Assembly (NCBI RefSeq): GCF_049445995.1
Contig: NZ_JBMSDZ010000003.1
Span: forward strand, 177,515 to 241,514
Direction: 5' to 3'
Length of the DNA: 64,000 nucleotides
Source of the DNA: Dyella_A sp049445995
GTDB taxonomy: Bacteria > Pseudomonadota > Gammaproteobacteria > Xanthomonadales > Rhodanobacteraceae
In this document: piece by piece, positions 1-9,141 of the stretch
Numbering within the stretch: position 1 is the first letter of the stretch
Layout: every line of letters begins with the position of its first letter
The notes under the pieces: generated by a model
Told to the model about the DNA's origin: nothing
Database searches by the model: none
The model's input: the letters and a program-made list of their open reading frames with translations, nothing else
Program-made: the position numbers and the translations under genes

Positions 1-51
1 CAGTACGGCATCCAGGTCGTGCTCGCGCACGTCGCGGATGGCAAGGGCCAT
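1..51 (-). CDS. GNAT family N-acetyltransferase, N-terminal fragment (runs off the window)
   Basis: The minus strand opens with an ATG at 51-49 and reads 17 codons to the window edge, giving MALAIRDVREHDLDAVL. A start followed by I-R-x-x-x-x-x-D-L-D-A-V-L is the usual beta1-alpha1 beginning of GNAT acetyltransferases. A GGAG ribosome-binding site lies about 7 bases upstream of the ATG. The gene is divergent from the histidine kinase, so the 52-245 gap should hold both promoters. Only the first 17 residues are visible, so substrate and full identity cannot be told. Confidence 0.5.
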   Translation of the reverse strand, partial: MALAIRDVREHDLDAVL

Positions 52-245
52 TCGTTGCTCCGCTTGGTATCGAAGAGGGTACCGTGCCGCCGGATGGGCG
101 GGCAGGGCGCCGCATTATGCCATGCGGACGCCCCCACACCCACGGCGCACGATGTAAAACCGGCGTAAAGCGCGCGGCCGGTGTCGTCGGTGGCCGTGAC
201 TTCTCGCGCATTGCGGCGGCCGTGGCGCGGCCTATGATGCCGCCC

Positions 246-1475
246 ATGCCCTGGTTCCAGTTCAACCACGTCCGCGTCCTGCGCTACACCGGTCTGTTCA
301 CGTACCTGTGCGTGAGCCTGCCGCTGTGGCCGGGCAACTGGAGCCTGGCCCAGGTCAGCGCATGGTGGAGCAACCCGACCCTGTCGGGATGGATCCTCTC
401 CTACCTGCTGTTCGGCGCGGCCTACGTGCTGCTGACCCGGCACAGCCAGATCGAGCCCAACCGCTCGCTGCGCACGCCGGCCAAGCTCGCCCTGCTGATG
501 CTCATCACGGTTTCCGCCGTGGCGGTGGGCTGGTTCAGCCAGAGCGGCCTGTCGGCGATGCTGATGCTGGTGATTGCCGTGGTGCTGCCGTGGCAGCTGC
601 CCGTCGCGGCGGGGCTGGTGTGGCTGCTGGCGCAGAACCTGCTGCTGATCCCGGTGATCGCCAGCTACCAGGGCTGGACGGTGGGCACGGCCATCCTGCA
701 GGTGTGCATGTACCTGGGGCTGTCGGCGCTGGTGTTCATCACCTCCACCGTGGCGACCCAGCAGGCCGAGGAGCGCGAAGCACAGCGGCGGCTTAACTCC
801 GAGCTGCGCGCCACCCGCGCCCTGCTGGCCGAATCTACCCGCATCGCCGAGCGCATGCGCATCGCGCGCGAGCTGCACGACCTGATCGGGCACCACCTCA
901 CCGCGCTGAGCCTGAACCTGGAAGTGGCCAGCCACCTGACCAACGACAAGGCGGCCGAGCACGTGCGCAAGGCGCAGGCCACCGCCAAGCATCTGCTGGC
1001 GGACGTGCGCGAGGCGGTCAGCGAACTGCGCCAGGACGACGCGATCGACCTGACCCAGGCTCTGCGCAGCCTGATCGAGGGCGTGCCGGGCCTGAACGTG
1101 CACGTACAGACGCCGCCACGCTTCTGCGTGGAGGATCCGCGGCGCGCGCAGGTGCTGCTGCGCTGCGCGCAGGAGATCATCACCAATACCGCGCGCCACG
1201 CCGGCGCGCGCAACCTGTGGCTGCATTTCGCCTATGCGGAGGACGGCCTGCTCGGCCTGCAGGCGCGCGATGACGGCCGCGGCGCCGCCAACTACACACC
1301 CGGCAACGGCATGAGCGGCATGCGCGAGCGGCTGGCCGAGTTCGGCGGCAGCGTGACGGTGGACACTGCCGCCACGCAGGGCTTCGCCCTGACCGTGCGC
1401 CTGCCGCTGGGCGAGGCCAGCGCGCTGGCCCATGCACCGAGCCGTTTCGAGCCGCCTGCGTTGAGCCTCCCGTGA
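246..1475 (+). CDS. NarL-family sensor histidine kinase
   Basis: Inner-membrane sensor kinase of the HPK7 (HisKA_3) class, about 409 residues from the ATG at 246; ATGs at 234 and 237 are alternatives and the longer open frame upstream has non-coding composition. Four to five hydrophobic segments occupy roughly residues 8-170, followed by a short coiled region (QQAEEREAQRRL). The phospho-acceptor His lies in the H-box RELHDLIGHHL, the N-box is EIITNTARHAG and the G-box is GNGMSGMRERL. The kinase is followed after about 130 bases by a NarL-type regulator and the two form a standard pair. The N-terminal membrane domain has no recognised ligand-binding fold, so the stimulus is unknown; membrane or cell-envelope stress (DesK/LiaS-like architecture) is only a possibility. 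Confidence 0.9.
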   Translation: MPWFQFNHVRVLRYTGLFTYLCVSLPLWPGNWSLAQVSAWWSNPTLSGWILSYLLFGAAYVLLTRHSQIEPNRSLRTPAKLALLMLITVSAVAVGWFSQSGLSAMLMLVIAVVLPWQLPVAAGLVWLLAQNLLLIPVIASYQGWTVGTAILQVCMYLGLSALVFITSTVATQQAEEREAQRRLNSELRATRALLAESTRIAERMRIARELHDLIGHHLTALSLNLEVASHLTNDKAAEHVRKAQATAKHLLADVREAVSELRQDDAIDLTQALRSLIEGVPGLNVHVQTPPRFCVEDPRRAQVLLRCAQEIITNTARHAGARNLWLHFAYAEDGLLGLQARDDGRGAANYTPGNGMSGMRERLAEFGGSVTVDTAATQGFALTVRLPLGEASALAHAPSRFEPPALSLP

Positions 1476-1602
1476 GTCGGGACGCCGGTTTCGCCGGTCC
1501 ACCGTCATGCCAGAATGGCGCCTCGCAGGGGGACTGCGGTGTTGCCACGGCACCGGGCTTGCCCAGGTGCCTGCACAGTTATCCACGCTCAGAGGATCCG
1601 CA

Positions 1603-2244
1603 ATGATTTCTGTCTGTCTCGTCGACGACCAGAACCTGGTGCGCCAGGGCGTGCGTTCGCTGCTGGACCTGGCCGAGGACATCCGCGTGATCGCCGAGTG
1701 CGCCGACGGCGCGCAGGCCGTGCTGGAGATTCCGCGGATCAAGCCCGACGTGGTGCTGCTGGACCTGCGCATGCCCAACATGAGCGGCCTGGAGGTGCTG
1801 CAGGCGCTGTCGGCTCGCAACGAGCTGCCGCCCACGATCATCCTCACCACCTTCGACGACGATCAACTGGTGCTGCAGGGCCTGAAGGCGGGCGCCCGCG
1901 GCTACCTGCTCAAGGACGTGTCGCTGGAACAACTGGTGGAAGCGGTGCGCACGGTGGCGGCGGGCGGATCGCTGGTGGCGCCGATGGTGACCCAGCGCCT
2001 GCTGGCCGGGGTGGGCCGGATCCAGAACCAGTTCACCAGCCTGGAGCAGCCCGACCCGCTGACCGAACGCGAGACCGAGATCCTGCGGCTGCTCTCCGGC
2101 GGCTACTCCAACAAGGAGATCGCCAACTCGCTGAAGGTGGCCGAGGGCACGGTGAAGAACCACGTCTCGAACATCCTTTCCAAGCTCGGCGTGCGCGATC
2201 GCACCCGCGCCGTGCTCAAGGCGCTGGAACTGGGTATCGTCTGA
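1603..2244 (+). CDS. NarL/LuxR-type response regulator
   Basis: DNA-binding response regulator of 213 residues. The receiver domain (residues 3-120) has the acidic pair D8-D9, the phospho-acceptor D54 in VLLDLRMPN and a conserved lysine in GYLLKDVS. The C-terminal LuxR-type helix-turn-helix runs from LTERETEILRLL to KLGVRDRTRAVL. The start at 1603 is preceded by AGAGGA; upstream in-frame starts back to 1507 encode non-conserved sequence. It is the cognate partner of the upstream kinase. Targets cannot be read from the window. Confidence 0.93.
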   Translation: MISVCLVDDQNLVRQGVRSLLDLAEDIRVIAECADGAQAVLEIPRIKPDVVLLDLRMPNMSGLEVLQALSARNELPPTIILTTFDDDQLVLQGLKAGARGYLLKDVSLEQLVEAVRTVAAGGSLVAPMVTQRLLAGVGRIQNQFTSLEQPDPLTERETEILRLLSGGYSNKEIANSLKVAEGTVKNHVSNILSKLGVRDRTRAVLKALELGIV

Positions 2245-2497
2245 GCCGCAAGGACGTTCGGCCGTCCATTCGGTGACGCATGTGCCGGCCGCTGCATCGG
2301 CTGCCGGGCCTCGCGCAGCCTCGTTTCCGGCCGATTCGTGCTTGTTGCTGCTGCAGATGGCGTTCCTCGGCGCGAGCAAGTACCATCCCCCGCTTCGGCA
2401 TGCGTCCGTCCCTGCTGCGACAGCTTTCCGCGGGAACTGCCCGGCGGTAGCGGCGATGCCATCCAGTGCTGCGTAGAGACGCCCGGAGAACCTTGGA
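2245..2497. other. Intergenic region after the response regulator
   Basis: About 250 bases separate the regulator from the SRPBCC protein. No convincing hairpin with a T-run and no conserved reading frame was seen. It presumably carries the promoter of the downstream gene, whose ribosome-binding site GGAGA is at about 2487. Confidence 0.4.
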
Positions 2498-3895
2498 ATG
2501 ATGCGTGTTCTTGAATTACTTATGGCCCTGGTCATCGTGGCCGTGCTGGCCGTGGTGGTGGGCATTGCGATGCCCGGCAGCGGCCATGTGGAGAGGTCGC
2601 TGGTGATCGGCAAGGACATCCGTCAGGTCTATGACGTGCTGAACAATTTCCGTCGCTTCAGCGACTACGCCGAGCTCACCGGCAGCGATCCGACCATCAA
2701 GTACGACCTCTCGGGCAAGGCCTACGGCCCGGGCGCCGAGATCAGCTGGACCGGCGCACCGAAGAAGGCCGGCAACGGCAAGCTGACCATCGCCAGCGCC
2801 ACGCCGGAGTTCGACAAGATCGACTCCGCCGTCAACCACGCCCAGATCGTGTGGAACCTCGACAGCGACTGGCGCGGCAGCGACAAGCACTTCACGCTGG
2901 ACCTGGAGCGCACGGGCCGCACGCACAAGCTGACCAAGGTCACCTGGGCGTACGACGTGAAGTACGGCTTCAACCTGCTCAACCGTTACTCCAACCTGTA
3001 TATCCACGGTGCGCCGGATGCCTTCATCCAGTACAGCCTGACCGGCCTGCAGAGCATGCTCGCCTCGGTGAAGAACGTCGACTACAGCGACCTCGTGCCG
3101 TACATCGAGCAGACCAAGCCCACGCCGGTGCTGCTGGTGTCCACCAAGATCGATCGCGAGGGCGGCCTGGATGCGCTGAACGAGGCAACCGACGCCGCCG
3201 TGAAGCTGCTGCAGGACACCGCCAAGAAGCTCAACGTCAACGTGACCGGTCCGCGCATCCTCGTGGTGAACAACTACGGCGACCAGACCTTCACCTTCGA
3301 CATTGCCCTGCCGATCGATGCCACCACTCTCACGGTGGCCGGCCAGAGCCACGATCTGACGACCGAGGCCGCACCCAAGGCGCCGGCGGAGCCGACTGCC
3401 GCCGCTTCCGCCGCCGCCCCGGCCAGCGCCGCCTCGACCGAAGCTCCGGCCGTGGCCGCCAATGCGCCGGGCAGCACGGACAAGTACGGCCGCCTGATCA
3501 TCGACCAGGATGTGCGCGCCACCATGATGGCCGGCGGCCCGGCGCTGAAGGGCGAATGGGTCGGCACCTACGCCGGCGTACCGCAGACCCGCGACGAGCT
3601 GGAAGCGTACGCGCAGACCCACGGCTACAAGTACGACACCGTGGTGAACCGCTTCTACGACATCCTGGCCCGCCCGGAGAAAATCGATACGGACAACAAC
3701 ATCACCCAGTACGCGCTTTATGACGTCTATCTGCCGTTGAGCGATGCACCGGAGCAGACGCCGGAGCAGGAGGCGGGCATCCAGCCGCCGGCGCTCGACG
3801 AAGAGCAGGCTCCGGCCAGCTCGTCCAGCAGCGCGGCTCCCGCCACCGCCGGTTCCGCGGCCGCGCCGGCCGAGGCGGCCAGCGCCGGCAAGTAA
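2498..3895 (+). CDS. Membrane-anchored SRPBCC (polyketide cyclase-like) plus GyrI-like domain protein
   Basis: Protein of 465 residues. Residues 3-27 form one hydrophobic segment that should anchor it to the membrane with the rest outside the cytoplasm. Residues about 33-185 look like an SRPBCC (START-like) domain: VERSLVIGKDIRQVYDVLNN is a typical opening. From about 200 it resembles a GyrI-like effector-binding domain (TPVLLVSTKI, then LNVNVTGPRILVV and later the ALYDVYLPL strand). An Ala/Pro-rich segment (about residues 288-325) interrupts this second domain and another Ala/Ser-rich tail ends the protein. Both folds bind small hydrophobic molecules in other proteins; no ligand or pathway is known here. 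Domain calls are by recognition only. Confidence 0.7.
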   Translation: MMRVLELLMALVIVAVLAVVVGIAMPGSGHVERSLVIGKDIRQVYDVLNNFRRFSDYAELTGSDPTIKYDLSGKAYGPGAEISWTGAPKKAGNGKLTIASATPEFDKIDSAVNHAQIVWNLDSDWRGSDKHFTLDLERTGRTHKLTKVTWAYDVKYGFNLLNRYSNLYIHGAPDAFIQYSLTGLQSMLASVKNVDYSDLVPYIEQTKPTPVLLVSTKIDREGGLDALNEATDAAVKLLQDTAKKLNVNVTGPRILVVNNYGDQTFTFDIALPIDATTLTVAGQSHDLTTEAAPKAPAEPTAAASAAAPASAASTEAPAVAANAPGSTDKYGRLIIDQDVRATMMAGGPALKGEWVGTYAGVPQTRDELEAYAQTHGYKYDTVVNRFYDILARPEKIDTDNNITQYALYDVYLPLSDAPEQTPEQEAGIQPPALDEEQAPASSSSSAAPATAGSAAAPAEAASAGK

Positions 3896-3918
3896 GCCGA
3901 ACGGCGCGAGTCGTCCGA

Positions 3919-3949
3919 CCCCGTCCGTTCGCGGGCGGGGTTTTTTTTC
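3919..3949 (+). terminator. Rho-independent terminator
   Basis: Nine-base-pair GC-rich stem (3919-3927 with 3932-3940, one T-G pair) around a TTCG loop, followed directly by eight T residues. It ends the SRPBCC gene transcript and separates it from the ABC transporter operon. Confidence 0.9.
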
Positions 3950-4088
3950 TGGGCGGTGGCCCGCCGGGCACGGCAGGCGTGCCGAACTTTCGCGCCCCCT
4001 TGCGGTACATTGCACGGCGCGCCGCCGCCGTCGCGCTTTCCGTCCGCTGGCCCGTGCGGCCAGGCCCACGCCCGCCACCGGCTTTCCG

Positions 4089-5021
4089 ATGATCGAAACC
4101 GACCAGCTCACCCGACGCTACGGCAGGTTCACCGCGGTGGACGCGCTCAGCATCCGTGCCGAGCCGGGCCAGGTGCTCGGGCTGCTGGGTCCCAACGGTG
4201 CCGGCAAGACCACCGCGATGCGGATGATTGCCGGATTCCTGGCCCCGTCCAGCGGCACGGCGCGGGTATGCGGCCACGATGTGCAGACTGCACCGCAAGC
4301 GGCCCGGCGTGCGCTGGGCTATCTGCCGGAGGGTGCGCCGAGCTACGGCGAGCTGACCGTGCGCGAGTTTCTGGTGTTCATCGTGCGCATGCGCGGACTG
4401 ACCCGCAGCACCGGACGCCAGCGCTTCGAGGAGGCGATCGTCCGGCTGCAGCTCGAAGACGTGCTGGAGCAATGCATCGACACCCTGTCCAAGGGCCTGC
4501 GCCGGCGCGTGGGGCTGGCCCAGGCGATCCTGCACGATCCGCCGGTGCTGATGCTGGACGAACCCACCGACGGCCTGGACCCCAACCAGAAGCACGCGGT
4601 GCGCCAGCTGATCGACGCGATGGCGCGCGAGCGCACCATCCTGGTGTCCACCCATCTGCTGGAGGAAGTGCACGCGCTGTGCAACCGCGTGGTGATCATC
4701 GCCCGCGGGCGCCTGCTCGCCGACGCCACGCCGGCCGAGCTGGAGCAGCGCTCGCGCTATCACGGCGCAGTGTCCTTCAGCGCCCCGGGCAGTGCGGTGT
4801 CGCAGGAGATGCTCGGGCGGCTGCCGCAGGTCGCCGCGATCGAGGTCGATCCGCTGGACGGGCGCATCACGGTGTTCCCCAGGCGGGGCGAGCGCATCCT
4901 CGAAGCGGTGGAGCAGCTGCTGCGCGCGCAGGGGCTGGAAGTGTCCGAGATCCAGCTCGAACGCGGCCGGCTCGACGAGGTGTTCCGGCATATCACCACG
5001 GCGCCGGAGCTTGCCGCATGA
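4089..5021 (+). CDS. ABC transporter ATP-binding protein, GldA-like
   Basis: Cytoplasmic ATPase of 310 residues energising the transporter formed with the next two genes. Walker A is GPNGAGKT (34-41), the ABC signature is LSKGL (133-137), Walker B is VLMLDEPT (153-160), and the switch His is in LVSTHLLEE. The Q-loop position reads LGYLPEGAPSY, lacking the usual Gln, as is common in GldA/NatA-like ATPases. The ATG at 4089 was chosen because domain homology starts there; the open frame upstream crosses the terminator. Its stop overlaps the permease start (ATGA). The substrate is unknown. Confidence 0.92.
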   Translation: MIETDQLTRRYGRFTAVDALSIRAEPGQVLGLLGPNGAGKTTAMRMIAGFLAPSSGTARVCGHDVQTAPQAARRALGYLPEGAPSYGELTVREFLVFIVRMRGLTRSTGRQRFEEAIVRLQLEDVLEQCIDTLSKGLRRRVGLAQAILHDPPVLMLDEPTDGLDPNQKHAVRQLIDAMARERTILVSTHLLEEVHALCNRVVIIARGRLLADATPAELEQRSRYHGAVSFSAPGSAVSQEMLGRLPQVAAIEVDPLDGRITVFPRRGERILEAVEQLLRAQGLEVSEIQLERGRLDEVFRHITTAPELAA

Positions 5022-5752
5022 GTCCGGTCCAGGCCATCGTGCGGCGCGAGCTGCGCAGTTACTTCGTGACGCCGGTGGCCTACGTGTTCCTGGTGATCTT
5101 CCTGGTGCTGGCGGGGATCCTCACGTTCTACAGCGGCGACTTCTACGAGCGCCGGCAGGCCGACCTGCAGCCGTTCTTCGCGATGCACCCGTGGCTGTAC
5201 CTGATCCTGGTGCCGGCGGTGTCGATGCGGCTGTGGGCCGAGGAGGCGAAGTCCGGCACGCTGGAACTGCTGCTGACGCTGCCGGTGCGGCTGTGGCAGG
5301 CGATGCTCGGCAAGTTCCTCGCCGCATGGCTGTTCGTGGGGCTGGCGCTGGCGCTGACCTTTCCGATCTGGATCACCGTCAACTACCTGGGCGATCCGGA
5401 CAACGGCGTGATCCTCGCCGGCTACCTCGGCAGCTGGCTGATGGCCGGCGCGTTCCTGGCCATCGGCGCGTGCCTGTCGGCGCTGACCCAGAGCCAGGTG
5501 GTGGCCTTCATCCTCACCGCGCTGGTCTGCGTGCTGCTGCTGCTGGCCGGGCAGTCGCAGGTGATCGACTTCTTCCAGGAGGCGCTGCCGCGACGGCTGG
5601 TCAACGGCGTGGCGCACCTGAGCATGCTGCGCCATTTCGAGGCGATTGCCCGCGGCGTGCTCGACCTGCGCGACCTGGCCTACTTCGTGCTCAGCATGCT
5701 GGCCTGGCTGACCGCCGGCGTGCTGCTGCTCGACCTGCGGCGGAGCCGCTGA
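5018..5752 (+). CDS. ABC transporter permease, GldF-like
   Basis: Inner-membrane permease of 244 residues with six hydrophobic segments (for example VAYVFLVIFLVLAGILTFY and VVAFILTALVCVLLLLAG). The N-terminal VRRELRSYFVTPVAYVF and the RLWAEEAKSGTLELLLTLPV stretch are typical of the ABC-2 subfamily that includes GldF. It overlaps the ATPase gene by four bases and is followed one base later by the GldG-like gene, so the three form one operon. Confidence 0.9.
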   Translation: MSPVQAIVRRELRSYFVTPVAYVFLVIFLVLAGILTFYSGDFYERRQADLQPFFAMHPWLYLILVPAVSMRLWAEEAKSGTLELLLTLPVRLWQAMLGKFLAAWLFVGLALALTFPIWITVNYLGDPDNGVILAGYLGSWLMAGAFLAIGACLSALTQSQVVAFILTALVCVLLLLAGQSQVIDFFQEALPRRLVNGVAHLSMLRHFEAIARGVLDLRDLAYFVLSMLAWLTAGVLLLDLRRSR

Positions 5753-5753
5753 C

Positions 5754-7628
5754 ATGGCCCGCTGGACCTTCGGGCGGCGTTCGCGCCTGGCCGCCACGCT
5801 GGCCGCGCTGGTGCTCGTGTTCATCGGCGCCACGCTGGCGTTGAGCCGCTGGATACACGTGCCGCGGATCGATCTCACTGCGGACCGGCTGTACACGCTG
5901 ACGCCCGGGACGGTGCAGATCGTGGGCCACCTGCAGCGGCCGCTGCGCCTGACGCTGTATTTCTCCGACCACGCGGCGCGCGATCTGCCGCAGCTGCGCA
6001 GCTACGAGCAACGCGTGCGCGAGATGCTGCAGGAAATGGTGGCGCGTTCCTCCGGCAAGCTGCGCCTGCAGATCGTCGATCCGGTGCCGTATTCCGACGA
6101 CGAGGCGAGCGCCGAGGGCAATGGCCTGACGCCGCTCAGCGGCGGCAGCAACGGCGAGCGCGTGTTCTTCGGCCTGGTCGGCACCACGCTGCCGGCCGAT
6201 GGCGTGCCTGCCGGCGCCGAAGGCAAGACGCTGTCGGTGCCGTTCTTCGATCCGGCGCGCGAGACCTTTCTCGAATACGACATCGCCAAGCTGCTGTACG
6301 AACTCAATGAGACGCGCAAGCCGCGCATCGGCCTGATCAGCTCGCTGCCGATGGCCGGCAACCCGGTCATCGGCGAACCGGCATGGACGGTGCTGGGCCA
6401 GCTGCAGCAGCTGTTCTCGATCAGCACGCTCGATCCGGCCAGTCTCAAGCAGATCGACAAGAACCTGCCGGTGGTGCTGCTGGTGCATCCCAAGCACCTG
6501 TCCGACGACGCGCTCTACGCGCTCGATCAGTACGTGCTCGGCGGCGGCCACCTGGTGGTGTTCGTCGACCCCGATGCCGAGCTGGACAGCACGCCGTTCG
6601 TCGATGCCTCCACCGGCGTCACCGACGACCACAACTCCGACCTGCCACGCCTGTTCAAGGCCTGGGGCGTGGTCTACGACGACCGCAAGGTGGTGCTCGA
6701 CCGCTCGCGCGCACTGAAGATCGAGCTGGGCGATACCAGCTTCAACCATCCGGCGATGCTCGGCCTGGGCGGGCAGGAGCTCAACCGCGGCGATGCGGTC
6801 ACCGCCAGCCTGCAGCAGATCGACCTGTCCTCGGCCGGTCACTTCGACCTCGCGCCGGATGCCGCCACACGGCTGATTCCGCTGTTGCAGACCAGCGTGG
6901 ATGCCCACGTGGTGCCGGTGCAGCGGGTGATCGAGGCCGCCAGCGACCCGTCGCTGCTGCTGCGCGACTACGCCCCCGACAACGTGCGCTACGTGCTCGC
7001 GGCGCGCCTGCGCGGCACGCTGTCCAGCGCGTTCCCCGAGCGGGCCTCGCCCACGCACATTGCCCACTCGGCGCCGAACGCGGAGGTGATCCTGGTGGCC
7101 GATACCGATCTGCTCACCGATCGCCTGTGGGTGGACACGCAGAGCTTCCTCGGCCAGCCGATGCTCAACGCGTTTGCCAGCAACGGCGACTTCATCACCA
7201 ACCTGGTGGACAACCTCAGCGGCTCCTCGGCGCTGCTGTCGATCCGCGGCCGTTCCACCTCGCAGCGCCCGTTCACCCGCGTGCAGGCGCTGCAGAACGC
7301 GGCCGACCAGAAGTTCCTGCTGAAGAAGCAGGAGCTCGAGCGCGAACTGGCCGAGACGCGCTCCCGGCTGGAGGAACTGCAGCCGGCGCGCGGCGGCCGC
7401 GACGGCCAGGCCAGCGCGGAGCAGAAGCGCGAGATCGAGCAGTTCCTGCAGCGCAAGCTGGCGATCAGCAAGGAGCTGCGCGATGTGCAGCACCAGCTCA
7501 ACGCCGAGATCGATGCGCTGGGCCTGCGCCTGAAGTTCATCAATATCGTGCTGGTGCCCGCGCTGGTCACCCTGCTCGGTCTGCTCTACGGCTGGCGGCG
7601 CACCCGGCGCAGTCGCAGGCGCGTGTGA
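5754..7628 (+). CDS. GldG-family ABC transporter auxiliary protein
   Basis: Protein of 624 residues with an N-terminal membrane segment (about 13-32), a large extracytoplasmic region beginning DLTADRLYTLTPGTVQIV, a coiled-coil (about residues 520-580, rich in Glu, Arg and Leu) and a C-terminal membrane helix (IVLVPALVTLLGLLYGW). This is the architecture of GldG/ABC-type uncharacterised auxiliary components, which carry a ThuA-like fold. It follows the permease stop by one base. In Bacteroidetes the related set supports gliding and adhesin transport; here the role is unknown and probably different. Confidence 0.85.
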   Translation: MARWTFGRRSRLAATLAALVLVFIGATLALSRWIHVPRIDLTADRLYTLTPGTVQIVGHLQRPLRLTLYFSDHAARDLPQLRSYEQRVREMLQEMVARSSGKLRLQIVDPVPYSDDEASAEGNGLTPLSGGSNGERVFFGLVGTTLPADGVPAGAEGKTLSVPFFDPARETFLEYDIAKLLYELNETRKPRIGLISSLPMAGNPVIGEPAWTVLGQLQQLFSISTLDPASLKQIDKNLPVVLLVHPKHLSDDALYALDQYVLGGGHLVVFVDPDAELDSTPFVDASTGVTDDHNSDLPRLFKAWGVVYDDRKVVLDRSRALKIELGDTSFNHPAMLGLGGQELNRGDAVTASLQQIDLSSAGHFDLAPDAATRLIPLLQTSVDAHVVPVQRVIEAASDPSLLLRDYAPDNVRYVLAARLRGTLSSAFPERASPTHIAHSAPNAEVILVADTDLLTDRLWVDTQSFLGQPMLNAFASNGDFITNLVDNLSGSSALLSIRGRSTSQRPFTRVQALQNAADQKFLLKKQELERELAETRSRLEELQPARGGRDGQASAEQKREIEQFLQRKLAISKELRDVQHQLNAEIDALGLRLKFINIVLVPALVTLLGLLYGWRRTRRSRRRV

Positions 7629-7713
7629 GGGTGGCAATCTGCCGCGCGAGCGCAGGCGCTGCGACGGCTAAGCTGACGGACTTGGCCGCTGCCCGGCCGG
7701 GATCGTGCCCGTG

Positions 7714-8589
7714 ATGTCGACGCTGCTGAAATGGCTGGTGCCGTGGGAGTTCTCATGGCTGTTCCTCGCCACGTTCGTGCTGGCCTGCGTGCTGTACGTG
7801 CGCGGCCGCGCGCGCGTGCGGGTGAGCCGCGGCCGCCAGCTGTCGTTCTGGATCGGCATGGCGATGATCTACGCATCGCTGCACACGTATTTCGATTACT
7901 ACGCCGAGCACGAGTTCTTCATGCACCGCATCCAGCAGGTGCTGCTGCATCACCTGGCGCCGCTGCTGATCATCGCCTCGTATCCGGGCGCGGTGCTGCG
8001 CGCGGGGCTGGCGTTGCCGTTGCGCGTGCGTCTGCGTGCCGTGCAACGCACGTGGCCGGTGCGCCTCGCCGGTGCGGTGCTGCTCAATCCTGCGTTCGCC
8101 ACGCTCGCCTTCGTGGCGTTCATCCTGGTCTGGCTGATCCCGCACATGCAGACGCTGGCGATGCTCGACTGGCGCATCTACCGTTTCATGAACTGGTCGA
8201 TGGTGGTCAGCGGCTTCATCTACTGGTGGCTGGTGCTCGACCATCGCCCGCGCCCGCCGGGCCGCATGACGCCGGGGCTGCGTGTACTGTCGCCGGGCAT
8301 CACCATGACGCCGCAGATCCTGGCCGGCGCCATCGTCACGTTCTCCAAGACCGACCTCTACCCGATCTTCGAGATCTGCGGCCGCGCCTTCACCTTCAAC
8401 GTGCTCACCGGCCAGCTCGTGGGCGGCGTGATCATGTGGGTGCCGGCGGCGATCATCGAGTCGATCGGCGGCCTGCTGGCCTTGCGCCAGTGGCTGCAGC
8501 TGTCGCGCAGCGGACGCATTCGCCGCGAGAGCAGCGATCGGCGACGCCGCTCCGCCGCGGCGGGGACCGCGGCGCACGGCGCCCATTGA
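7714..8589 (+). CDS. CtaG-like cytochrome c oxidase assembly membrane protein
   Basis: About 291 residues from the ATG at 7714 (a GTG at 7705 adds three). At least six membrane segments are visible. It has the signature residues of the caa3-type CtaG family: HTYFDYYAEHEFFMHRIQQVLLHHLAP contains the conserved His-rich helix, and WSMVVSGFIYWWLVLDHRP follows. The family delivers copper to the CuA/CuB centres of haem-copper oxidases. The two genes convergent to it (PCuAC and SCO1) act in the same pathway, which supports the call. The C-terminus is Arg-rich. Confidence 0.85.
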   Translation: MSTLLKWLVPWEFSWLFLATFVLACVLYVRGRARVRVSRGRQLSFWIGMAMIYASLHTYFDYYAEHEFFMHRIQQVLLHHLAPLLIIASYPGAVLRAGLALPLRVRLRAVQRTWPVRLAGAVLLNPAFATLAFVAFILVWLIPHMQTLAMLDWRIYRFMNWSMVVSGFIYWWLVLDHRPRPPGRMTPGLRVLSPGITMTPQILAGAIVTFSKTDLYPIFEICGRAFTFNVLTGQLVGGVIMWVPAAIIESIGGLLALRQWLQLSRSGRIRRESSDRRRRSAAAGTAAHGAH

Positions 8590-8616
8590 TCCATCGCGGA
8601 TCCATCGCGCCGCGGC

Positions 8617-9141
8617 TCAGTGGCCGTGCCCGATCGCGCTGCCGTGATCCATCGGCGTGGCGGGGTCCATGCCAGCCGGCGCCTGGTCACCCGCATCGAC
8701 CGCATCGACCGCATTGGCCGGGCGCACGAGGAAATCCACCGGCAAATGGCTGCCGTCGGCGAAGTCCAGCGTGACCGGCACCGTCTCGCCCGCGGTCACC
8801 GCCTTGGTCGCCTGCATCAACATCAGGTGATAGCCACCCGGAGCCAGCGCCACGCTGCCGTGGGCGGGAATGGCCAACTGCTCGACCATGCTCATGCGGC
8901 CCATGCCACCCTCGGTGGTGCTCTGGTGCAGCATCACGTGGCCGTAGCGGGCGCTGCTGGCGCCGGTGAGCGCCACGGCGGTATCGCCGGTGTTGTGCAG
9001 CGTCACGTAACCGCCCGCGGGCAGGCCGGCCGGAAGCACGCGGATCCACGCCTTGTCGGCATGGACCTGGGCCGATTGGCCGGCGTGGGCGGCACCGGCG
9101 AACAGCAGGCCGGTGATCAGCAGGGACAGGGAACGGGGCAT
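8617..9141 (-). CDS. Periplasmic copper chaperone PCuAC (DUF461)
   Basis: About 174 residues with a signal peptide (LLITGLLFAGAAHA, cleavage after about residue 19). The Cu(I)-binding H(M)x10Mx21HxM pattern of the family is recognisable: HVMLHQSTTEGGMGRM and later GGYHLMLM. A His/Met-rich tail (GMDPATPMDHGSAIGHGH) may bind additional copper. The ATG overlaps the stop of the SCO1 gene by one base (TGATG on the minus strand), so the two are co-translated. PCuAC passes copper to the CuA site of cytochrome oxidase together with SCO proteins. Confidence 0.92.
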   Translation of the reverse strand: MPRSLSLLITGLLFAGAAHAGQSAQVHADKAWIRVLPAGLPAGGYVTLHNTGDTAVALTGASSARYGHVMLHQSTTEGGMGRMSMVEQLAIPAHGSVALAPGGYHLMLMQATKAVTAGETVPVTLDFADGSHLPVDFLVRPANAVDAVDAGDQAPAGMDPATPMDHGSAIGHGH

